Of a stretch of 64,000 nucleotides of DNA, positions 47,613-54,454 are shown piece after piece (within the stretch, counting starts at the first letter, position 1; each line of letters starts with the position of its first letter). The DNA is from Variovorax sp. 679 (GTDB taxonomy: Bacteria; Pseudomonadota; Gammaproteobacteria; Burkholderiales; Burkholderiaceae_C). The stretch is taken from NCBI RefSeq assembly GCF_003952185.1, contig NZ_RXFS01000007.1:310001-374000 (forward strand). The letters are read 5' to 3'. The notes under the pieces are model-generated. The model saw only the letters and a list, made by a program, of their open reading frames with translations. It was not told the DNA's origin and made no database searches. The translations under genes were made by a program, and so were the position numbers.

Positions 47613-50198
47613 TCAGTCGTAATTGGTGAAGCGGCTCGGCGCTTCGCCCGGTTGGCGCAGGGGTTCGTAGCGCTGGATGTTCTGCCGCAGGGTCTGCATG
47701 GGGCTCGAGCCGATGCTGGAGAAGCCGACGAATTCGAGCTGGAACATGATGCGGGTGTTCGCCGTCACCAGGCCCGTGGTGGTGCGCTGCAGCACCACGC
47801 GCCCGATCCAGCAGCAGCCGTCGTACTCGAACCCGAGCACGCCGTCGGTGAGCTTCTTGTCCTGCAGGCTGTAGTTGAGCCGGCCGACGGCATACCAGCG
47901 CCCGCCGCCCTGGCCCTTGCCGGGGCCGAGGTTCTTGCCCTTGTCACCCCACAGGTCGTTGAGGGGCCACTGCCAGCCCACGTCGATCGACTTGCTGCCG
48001 TCGGTCGCGGTCGGGGTGGTGGGCGCCTGGTAGCGGAAAGCCGCGCTCAGGTTGTGATACGGCTCGGGGTTGTAGCGCGCGCTGACGGCCGAGCGCTCCG
48101 ATTTGCGGGTGTCGGGGTTGTACTGGACGAGGGTGTCCAGGCTCCACTTGGGCGTCCAGTTGATCGTGGCGCCCAGCAGCAGGTCGCTCGCGCGGTCGGT
48201 CACCGCCGTACCGCCCGGCAGCGTGACCTTCTGGTCGCTGAAGCGCAGCCGCTGCGCGATGCCGAAGCGTGCGGCCTCGGCGCCGGTGTCCGGATCGATC
48301 AGGCGGGAGGTCACGCCGAGCGTGAGCGCATTGGTGTCCGAGATGCGGTCGCCGCCCGAGAACGCGTTCTCGGTGTAGATGGTCGCGAAGCTGAAGTCGT
48401 TGGCCGCCGAGTCGTAGTTCGGCAGCATGCTCTGGTTGCGATACGGCGTGTAGACGTAGTACGCACGCGGCTCCAGCGTCTGGCGGAAGGCGCGCCCGAA
48501 GTAGCTGGCGTCCCGCTCGAAGGTCAGGCCGCTGTCGAGGCTGAAGGTCGGCACCGTCCGGTTGCTGGAGGTCGGGAAGAAATACAGCGAACTCGGGTTG
48601 TAGACCTGCCCGTTGACGTACTGGACGCCGTTGATCGTGAGCTTCGGGATGTCCGCCTGCGGCAGGTAGTAGTTGTACGAAGCCCCGTTCAGGATCAGCT
48701 TGGGAATGACGTACGTGCTCGGCGTGATGAACGGCCGGCTGATGGTCGCGACGGCCATGGCGCGGTCGCCGTCGGGCTGCGACTGCTGGGTGAGGTCGTA
48801 GCCGAGCTGGGTCGACGAGAGCCTGTTGACGCGGAAGCGTGTGTAGTCCAGGTTCAGCGAAACGTCGAAGCCGTGCCAGTCGTACTTGTTGTAGTTGGCC
48901 GTGATCTGCGGCATCCGGTCGTACGCGGGCACGATCGGCGACAGGTTGTACTGCAGGTTCTGGTACTTCAGCGTGCGGACCATGCCGCTCCAGTCGCCCT
49001 TGCTCCAGTTGAGCGATGCGTCGTTGGGCAGCTGGCGCTGCGCGAGCGACGGCGTGCGGGTGAAGTCGCGCCAGTAGTCGTTGTCGCTGACGCGGTTGAT
49101 GTTGATGTTGGCCGACAGCGAGTCGAGGCCCAGCGCCTTGGCGTCGAAATCCTGGTGATGGGTGAGCCAGAGGCCCCAGCGCCTCGTGTTCTTGGGCGCG
49201 GGCGTCAGGCTGCTGGCCGCGATCTGGCCGTTGGCCAGCTGCTGGAGCTGGCTGGCGCGCAGTTCGTTGTAGCGGTCGCCCACGAGGCGGTCGCTGCCCA
49301 TCAGGTCGAAGCGGATCGTGCCCTTGTACTCTTTCTCGAGGTAGCGGAACTCGTTGCCGAAGTTGATGCCGCGCTTGCTCATGATCGTCGGCGTGAACGT
49401 GGCGTCGCGGTTCGGCGCGATGTTCCAGTAGTACGGCTGCGCGATCTCGATGCCGTTGGTGTTGTCCAGGCCGACGGTAGGCGGCAGCAGGCCGCTCTTG
49501 CGATCGTTCGACAGCGGAAAGCTCACACTCGGAATGGGCGGCGTGGTGATGCCCATGAAGCTCAGGCGCGCGTTCTTGGCCACGCCCTCGTTTTCCTCGG
49601 TGTCGGTGGTGATCGAGGCCGCGGTCAGCAGCCAGGCCGGCATCCAGCCGGGAAAGTCCTCGCGGCGGCAGGTGGTGTAGGTGGCCTCGCGGGCGATCGA
49701 CACGTTGGCGTCGACGAAGTCGATGCGCTTGGCCTCGCCGTGCGCCTCGTTCGCAAGGAACTTGTAGCGCACGTTGTTGAAGAAGCCCTCGAAGGTCTCG
49801 AGCTTGAGCTGCAGCTCGGGGCCTTCGTACACGTTGCCGGCCTGGTTGACCCGCACGTTGCCCGTAGCCTTGGCGCGGTCGTCCGGCTGGTAGTACTCGA
49901 GCCGGTCGGCAGTGATGGACACCGCGCCGCGTCGCAGCGTGGCATTGCCTTCGACCACGGTCTCGAGGTCGGGCCGGCCGGAGATGCGGTCGCCAGTGAC
50001 CAAGCTGGGCATCTGGCTGCGGTCGGCAGGCGTCAGGGTTTCGGTCAGCAGCGGCGTGCGCTTCAGCGTGAGCGGGGCGTCGAAGTTGCCGGTCGTCTGC
50101 GCGGAGGCGCCGTGCGCGTGCATCAGCGCCAGCGACAGGACGGCCAGCGGCAGCGGCGGCGGGCCGGAACGCCGCAGGGCGACACGTCGTCGGTTCAT
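47613..50198 (-). CDS. lptD: LPS-assembly outer-membrane protein LptD
   Basis: This 861-residue outer-membrane barrel inserts lipopolysaccharide into the outer leaflet with LptE. It has a signal peptide (about residues 1-33), an OstA/LptA-like N-terminal domain (VVEGNATLRRGAVSITADRLEYYQPDD), then the LptD barrel, with NDRKSGLLPPTVGLDNTNG and an aromatic-rich C-terminal strand region. The frame is open to 50390, but the ATG at 50198 (MNRRRVALRR) gives a normal signal. It is the first gene of lptD-surA-rsmA and is divergent from amgK; about 234 bases lie between them. Confidence 0.95.
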   Translation of the reverse strand: MNRRRVALRRSGPPPLPLAVLSLALMHAHGASAQTTGNFDAPLTLKRTPLLTETLTPADRSQMPSLVTGDRISGRPDLETVVEGNATLRRGAVSITADRLEYYQPDDRAKATGNVRVNQAGNVYEGPELQLKLETFEGFFNNVRYKFLANEAHGEAKRIDFVDANVSIAREATYTTCRREDFPGWMPAWLLTAASITTDTEENEGVAKNARLSFMGITTPPIPSVSFPLSNDRKSGLLPPTVGLDNTNGIEIAQPYYWNIAPNRDATFTPTIMSKRGINFGNEFRYLEKEYKGTIRFDLMGSDRLVGDRYNELRASQLQQLANGQIAASSLTPAPKNTRRWGLWLTHHQDFDAKALGLDSLSANININRVSDNDYWRDFTRTPSLAQRQLPNDASLNWSKGDWSGMVRTLKYQNLQYNLSPIVPAYDRMPQITANYNKYDWHGFDVSLNLDYTRFRVNRLSSTQLGYDLTQQSQPDGDRAMAVATISRPFITPSTYVIPKLILNGASYNYYLPQADIPKLTINGVQYVNGQVYNPSSLYFFPTSSNRTVPTFSLDSGLTFERDASYFGRAFRQTLEPRAYYVYTPYRNQSMLPNYDSAANDFSFATIYTENAFSGGDRISDTNALTLGVTSRLIDPDTGAEAARFGIAQRLRFSDQKVTLPGGTAVTDRASDLLLGATINWTPKWSLDTLVQYNPDTRKSERSAVSARYNPEPYHNLSAAFRYQAPTTPTATDGSKSIDVGWQWPLNDLWGDKGKNLGPGKGQGGGRWYAVGRLNYSLQDKKLTDGVLGFEYDGCCWIGRVVLQRTTTGLVTANTRIMFQLEFVGFSSIGSSPMQTLRQNIQRYEPLRQPGEAPSRFTNYD

Positions 50199-50432
50199 CA
50201 GGACTCCCGCCCGGCCGTTCCGAGGAAAACTGGCGACTCCCCCGTGGAGAGCAGCGAGCGCACAAGGTGCCCAGCGTGGGGGCTTTGGGTCGTAGGCATC
50301 GGTTCGGAACGAAAGGTCGTCGGGGACGGCGCGGCAGGCCGGCGGGTTGCAGGGGCCGGCGACGATCCGCATCGGCCGGAAGCCGGCCAAGGGGGATTGC
50401 CGCGCCAGGCGGATTTGTAGAATCGATTATCC

Positions 50433-51530
50433 ATGACAGCACCCCCGCCCCCGGCCGCATTGGCCCCAAGCCTCGCCGAACCCATTTCCTGGACCGATCC
50501 GCAGCGAGCCGAAGTGTTCCGGGGCTGGCTGGCAGCCATCGCGCCCGCCCATCGGCTGCTGCCCGACACGGTGCGGCTCGCCTCGGTCGACGCCAGCTTC
50601 CGCCGCTATTTCCGCCTCGACACCACCGACCCGGCCGCGCCCACGCGCATCGTGATGGACGCTCCTCCCGAGAAGGAAAACAGCGCTCCCTTCGTCCAGG
50701 TGGCGCAGCTGATGGCCGGTGCCGGCGTGCTCGCCCCCACGGTGCTCGAATGGGACAGGCCCAACGGCTTCCTCCTCCTTGACGACCTGGGCCGCCAGAC
50801 CATGCTGGACGTGATCGACCCGGCCAGCCCCGACGCCGCCCGCCCGCTCTACGACCAGGCCATCGACGCGCTGATCCGCTGGCAGCTGGCCTCGAAGCCC
50901 GGCGTGCTGCCGCCCTACGACCGGGCGCTGCTCGAGCGCGAGCTGGGGCTGTTCCCCGAGTGGTACATCGGCCGCCACCGCGGCATCGCCGTCGAAGGCA
51001 AGCTGAAGGAGCGGCTCGACCGCAGCTTCAACCTGATCGTCGAGAGCAACCTGGCGTCGCCCTCCGTGTACGTCCACCGCGACTTCATGCCCCGCAACCT
51101 GATGATCGGCAACGGCCCGGATCTCGGCGTGCTCGACTTCCAGGACGCGGTCCACGGCCCCATCACCTACGACATCGCCAGCCTGATGCGCGATGCCTTC
51201 CTGAGCTGGGACGAGGAATTCGTGCTCGACATCACCGTGCGCTACTGGCAGGCCGCGCGCAAGGCCGGGCTGCCGGTCGACGAGGACTTCGGCGCCTTCT
51301 ACCGCGCGGTCGAATGGATGGGCCTGCAGCGCCACCTGAAGGTGGCCGGCATCTTCGCGCGCCTCACGCTGCGCGACGGCAAGCCCAAGTACCTGGCCGA
51401 CACGCCGCGCTTCATCGCCTACATCCGCGCCACCGCCAGCCGCTACATGGAGCTGACGCCGCTGCTGCGCGTGATCGACGAGATCGAGGGCACTTCGGCC
51501 ATCACGGGCTTCGCCTACGGCCGTGTCTGA
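50433..51530 (+). CDS. amgK: N-acetylmuramate/N-acetylglucosamine kinase AmgK
   Basis: This 365-residue protein has the aminoglycoside phosphotransferase (APH) kinase fold. The ATP-side strand SFRRYFRLDTTDPAAPTRIVMD leads to the catalytic loop VHRDFMPRNLMI and the metal-binding LDFQDAVHGP. AmgK phosphorylates MurNAc and GlcNAc at the anomeric position for MurU in peptidoglycan recycling. It is divergent from lptD, as in Pseudomonas and Betaproteobacteria, but murU is at 18 kb and not adjacent. The start at 50433 lies 19 bases from a TAGAAT-type sequence (50416-50421). Confidence 0.9.
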   Translation: MTAPPPPAALAPSLAEPISWTDPQRAEVFRGWLAAIAPAHRLLPDTVRLASVDASFRRYFRLDTTDPAAPTRIVMDAPPEKENSAPFVQVAQLMAGAGVLAPTVLEWDRPNGFLLLDDLGRQTMLDVIDPASPDAARPLYDQAIDALIRWQLASKPGVLPPYDRALLERELGLFPEWYIGRHRGIAVEGKLKERLDRSFNLIVESNLASPSVYVHRDFMPRNLMIGNGPDLGVLDFQDAVHGPITYDIASLMRDAFLSWDEEFVLDITVRYWQAARKAGLPVDEDFGAFYRAVEWMGLQRHLKVAGIFARLTLRDGKPKYLADTPRFIAYIRATASRYMELTPLLRVIDEIEGTSAITGFAYGRV

Positions 51531-51582
51531 AGGAAAACTGAAAAAGCACCACCCTGTGACGCCCGCGCAACGGTCGTTTGCA

Positions 51583-51599
51583 GCTATCGATTCCATAGC
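51583..51599. repeat. GCTAT/ATAGC dyad abutting the rsmE start
   Basis: GCTAT and ATAGC are separated by 7 bases, directly before the rsmE ATG. It resembles degenerate copies of a GCTATNNNNNNNATAGC motif scattered in Comamonadaceae intergenic DNA. No Shine-Dalgarno sequence is seen, so the dyad may influence translation of rsmE. Confidence 0.4.
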
Positions 51600-52313
51600 A
51601 TGCCGCGTTTTCACTGTTCCGTGCCGCTGAGCGCCGGTGCCAGCCTCGCGCTGCCGGCCGACGCCGCGCGCCATGTGCAGGTGCTGCGGATGCAGCCCGG
51701 CGACGCGCTCACGCTGTTCGACGGGGCGGGCGGCGAGTACGCGGCCACGGTCGAGCGCATGGGCCGCAGCGACGTATCGGTGACGGTCGGCACGCACCTC
51801 GCGGTGGAGCGCGAGGCGCCGCGCGCCGTTCACCTCGCGGTCGGCATGCCGGCCAACGAGCGCATGGACTGGCTGGTCGAGAAAGCCACCGAACTCGGCG
51901 TGGCGAGCATCCAGCCGCTGGCTACCGCCCATGGCGTGCTGCGCCTCGCGGGCGAGCGCGCCGAGAAGAAGCGGGCGCACTGGGAAGCCATCGCGATCGC
52001 GGCCTGCGAGCAGTGCGGGCGCAACCGCGTGCCGGTGATCCATCCGGTGCAGTCCCTTTCGGGCTGGCTCGAGGCGCAGGGCGGCCCCGCCGCGCGCCTC
52101 GTGCTGAGCCTTGCCGAGGGCACGCGAAGCCTCGCCGGCCTGGATGCGGCCGCACAGGGCGTGACCGTGCTGAGCGGCCCCGAAGGCGGCCTGAGCGGCA
52201 GCGAAGAGCAGCAGGCCATCGCCCGGGGCTTCGCTCCGGTCACGCTGGGCTCGCGCGTGCTGCGCGCCGAGACGGCAGCGCTGGCCGCACTGGTGTCCCT
52301 GGCCGGGCTCTAG
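51600..52313 (+). CDS. rsmE: 16S rRNA (uracil1498-N3)-methyltransferase RsmE
   Basis: This 237-residue SPOUT-fold methyltransferase has an N-terminal PUA-like domain (HVQVLRMQPGDALTLFDGAGGEYAATV) and a C-terminal knotted AdoMet site. Its motifs are MDWLVEKATELGVASIQPL, the CEQCGRNRVP helix, LSGPEGGLSGSEEQQA and LGSRVLRAETAALAAL. It methylates U1498 of 16S rRNA. The ATG at 51600 has no visible ribosome site. An ACCGGAAC/GTTCCGGT hairpin (52329-52347) follows the gene and could end transcription. Confidence 0.95.
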   Translation: MPRFHCSVPLSAGASLALPADAARHVQVLRMQPGDALTLFDGAGGEYAATVERMGRSDVSVTVGTHLAVEREAPRAVHLAVGMPANERMDWLVEKATELGVASIQPLATAHGVLRLAGERAEKKRAHWEAIAIAACEQCGRNRVPVIHPVQSLSGWLEAQGGPAARLVLSLAEGTRSLAGLDAAAQGVTVLSGPEGGLSGSEEQQAIARGFAPVTLGSRVLRAETAALAALVSLAGL

Positions 52314-52328
52314 GCTCCGGCCGGAAAG

Positions 52329-52347
52329 ACCGGAACGCTGTTCCGGT
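52329..52347 (+). terminator. hairpin after rsmE
   Basis: ACCGGAAC-GCT-GTTCCGGT forms an 8-bp stem 16 bases after the rsmE stop, followed by GAGTGTTTTCC. It has a modest T content, so a weak terminator is the likeliest role. Confidence 0.45.
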
Positions 52348-52428
52348 GAGTGTTTTCCGCGACGCGCATGCGGAAAGCCTGGGAAACAATCCTTACTTCT
52401 TTAAAACAAAAGAAGGACTTTCGAGCCC

Positions 52429-53790
52429 ATGTCCAAGCTGACCGGTCCGTTGCGCCTCGCTCCTCTGGTTCTTGCCGCGGCGTTGCTGTGCGCCACGCAG
52501 GGCGCGTTCGCCCAAAGCCCGCCGGTCGCCCCCACGCCGACGCAGGTCAGTCCCGAAGTGGACAAGGCCTACACCCAGCTGATGGCCTCGCCCGCGATCC
52601 AGAAGCTGCTGGATGCGGTAAAGGCCGACCACGATCGCTCGGTCGAAGATCTGAAGATGCTGACCGAGATCGAGGCGCCCCCCTTCAAGGAACAGAAGCG
52701 CGCCGAAGCCTTTCTCGCGCGCATGAAGGCGTTCGGCCTGACGCACGCGAAGATCGACGCCGAGGGCAACGTGGTCGGCCTGCGCAAGGGCACGGGCAAC
52801 GGTCCGAAGCTGCTGATCTCGGCCCACCTCGACACCGTGTTTCCCGCCGGCACCGACGTGAAGGTGAAGGAGCGCGATGGCCGGCTCCATGCACCGGGCA
52901 TCGCGGACGACACGCGCGGGCTCGCCGTGCTGCTGTCGTGGCTCAAGGTGCTGAACGACAACAGGATCCAGACCGTGGGCGACCTGATGATCGTCGGCAA
53001 CGTCGGCGAGGAAGAGCTCGGCAACCTGCGCGGCATGAAGGCGATCTTCCGCGACCACCTCGACATCGACGGCATGGTGGGGCTCGAGCCCTCGGCCCCG
53101 GGCTCGGTGCTGGTGCTGGGCACCGCGAGCCATCGCCATGAGGTCACTTTCCAGGGGCCGGGCGGCCACAGCTTCGGCGCCTTCGGGCTGGTGCCCAGCG
53201 CGATCCACGGCATGGGCCGCGCCATCGCGAAGATCGCCGACATCCGCACGCCGAGCTTCCCGAAGACGACGTTCACCGTCGGTACGGTCGGCGGCGGCAC
53301 CTCGGTGAACACCATCGCGCCCGACGCGCGCATGGCCATCGACATCCGATCGGACGACATGGCCTCGCTGCTCGAGACCGAGAAGAAGATCCTGGCCGCC
53401 ATCGACGAAGCGGTGGTCGAGGAAAACAAGCGCTGGAACGTGAGCACGCTGAGCGCGAGCACCAGGCTCATCGGCGAGCGCCCCGGCGGCCGCACGCCGA
53501 CCGATTCGGTGATCGTCGAGGCCGCGATCCGCTCGAACGCCGCCTTCGGCCAGAAGACGCTGCTGCGCGGCGGCAGCACCGACGCCAACGTGCCGATCTC
53601 GCTGGGCATCCCGGCCATCATCGTCGGCGGCGGCGGCAAGGCTTCTGGATTCCATTCGCTGAACGAGTCCATTGACATGACAGATGCATGGAAAGGCGCG
53701 CAGAATTCGCTGGTCACCGTGCTCGGCCTGGTGGGCGTGCAGGGGGTCACTCCCGCGTTGCTCCCCAAACGGACGGCGCGTACCAAGTAA
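52429..53790 (+). CDS. exported M20 family metallopeptidase
   Basis: This 453-residue protein has a signal peptide (about 1-28, ending GAFA) and a two-zinc aminopeptidase fold. The metal ligands lie in LISAHLDTVFPAG, ADDTRGLAVLL, GNVGEEELGN and VGLEPSAPG, and a dimerisation/lid domain carries GPGGHSFGAFG. The last conserved histidine sits near FHSLNESIDM. It resembles M20/M25/M40 peptidases and is presumably periplasmic. The substrate is unknown. A ribosome site (AGAAGGA) precedes the ATG. A palindrome lies between this gene and the YidB gene. Confidence 0.9.
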   Translation: MSKLTGPLRLAPLVLAAALLCATQGAFAQSPPVAPTPTQVSPEVDKAYTQLMASPAIQKLLDAVKADHDRSVEDLKMLTEIEAPPFKEQKRAEAFLARMKAFGLTHAKIDAEGNVVGLRKGTGNGPKLLISAHLDTVFPAGTDVKVKERDGRLHAPGIADDTRGLAVLLSWLKVLNDNRIQTVGDLMIVGNVGEEELGNLRGMKAIFRDHLDIDGMVGLEPSAPGSVLVLGTASHRHEVTFQGPGGHSFGAFGLVPSAIHGMGRAIAKIADIRTPSFPKTTFTVGTVGGGTSVNTIAPDARMAIDIRSDDMASLLETEKKILAAIDEAVVEENKRWNVSTLSASTRLIGERPGGRTPTDSVIVEAAIRSNAAFGQKTLLRGGSTDANVPISLGIPAIIVGGGGKASGFHSLNESIDMTDAWKGAQNSLVTVLGLVGVQGVTPALLPKRTARTK

Positions 53791-53807
53791 TTTGTCACGT
53801 TGCCAGT

Positions 53808-53831
53808 TCGAAAGTGGCGTGCCACTTTCGA
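53808..53831. promoter_or_regulatory. perfect 11-bp inverted repeat
   Basis: TCGAAAGTGGC and GCCACTTTCGA are separated by GT, lying 18 bases after the peptidase stop and 60 bases before the YidB start. It has no T-run, so it could be an operator for the YidB gene or an RNA hairpin. Confidence 0.5.
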
Positions 53832-53890
53832 CTTACGGTCCGCGGCATTTAACAATGCTGACGGTTCTGTCACACACCAAGGAAAAAGCC

Positions 53891-54352
53891 ATGGGATTGC
53901 TCGATTCGGTACTCGGTCAAGTGCTCGGAGGCGCTGCGCAACAGCAGCAACCGCAAGGCGGAGGCCTCGGCGGATTGGGCGATCTGGGAGGCCTGGCCGG
54001 CGCGCTGGGCGGCCTGCTCGCCAACAACGGCAGCCAGGGTGGCCTGGGCGGTCTGGTCACGAAATTCGAGCAGGCCGGCATGGGCGATGTCATCGGCTCG
54101 TGGATCGGCAAGGGAGAAAACCAGCCCGTCTCGGGCGACCAGCTGCAGAACGCGCTGGGCAGCGACACCATCGCAGCCATCGCGTCCAAGCTCGGCATCA
54201 ACGCGCAGACGCTGCTGCCGATGCTGGCCACCATGCTGCCGGCGCTCATCGACCAGCTCACGCCGCACGGCAAGGTCCCCGACCAGGGCCTGGGCAACCA
54301 TGACGACCTGCTGGGCTCGCTCAGCGGTCTGCTGCAAGGCAAGCAGTCCTGA
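53891..54352 (+). CDS. YidB family protein (DUF937-like)
   Basis: This 153-residue protein begins MGLLDSVLGQVLGG and has a long Gly/Gln/Leu-rich low-complexity region, then KFEQAGMGDVIGSWIGKGENQPVSGDQLQNALG, the conserved YidB core, and an ending rich in Leu and Gly. The role is unknown; relatives are soluble and abundant. I place the start at 53891 after AAGGAAAAAGCC. It is followed by a clear terminator. The frame extends upstream but that region encodes no family sequence. Confidence 0.9.
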   Translation: MGLLDSVLGQVLGGAAQQQQPQGGGLGGLGDLGGLAGALGGLLANNGSQGGLGGLVTKFEQAGMGDVIGSWIGKGENQPVSGDQLQNALGSDTIAAIASKLGINAQTLLPMLATMLPALIDQLTPHGKVPDQGLGNHDDLLGSLSGLLQGKQS

Positions 54353-54378
54353 CCCGGACTGCCTTCTCCAGAGTTCAG

Positions 54379-54402
54379 GCGCCCGAAAGGGCGCTTTTTT
54401 TT
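54379..54402 (+). terminator. rho-independent terminator of the YidB gene
   Basis: GCGCCC-GAAA-GGGCGC followed by eight T. A GAAA tetraloop and a strong T-run make this a textbook terminator. Confidence 0.93.
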
Positions 54403-54454
54403 GCCCCGCGCGTGTTGGCCGACAATCCCTGCGGCATCAATGGAGAGCAATGGC

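Noticed and set aside
45363..50420. Open frame of 1685 codons on the plus strand across rsmA, surA and lptD.
   Set aside because: It lies exactly antisense to three well-identified genes, has a low-complexity His/Arg/Ala-rich product and reflects the high-GC codon bias.
52396..52415. CTTCTTT/AAAGAAG hairpin at the ribosome site of the M20 peptidase.
   Set aside because: It is mostly A-T pairs with a 6-base loop, too weak to call a regulatory element.
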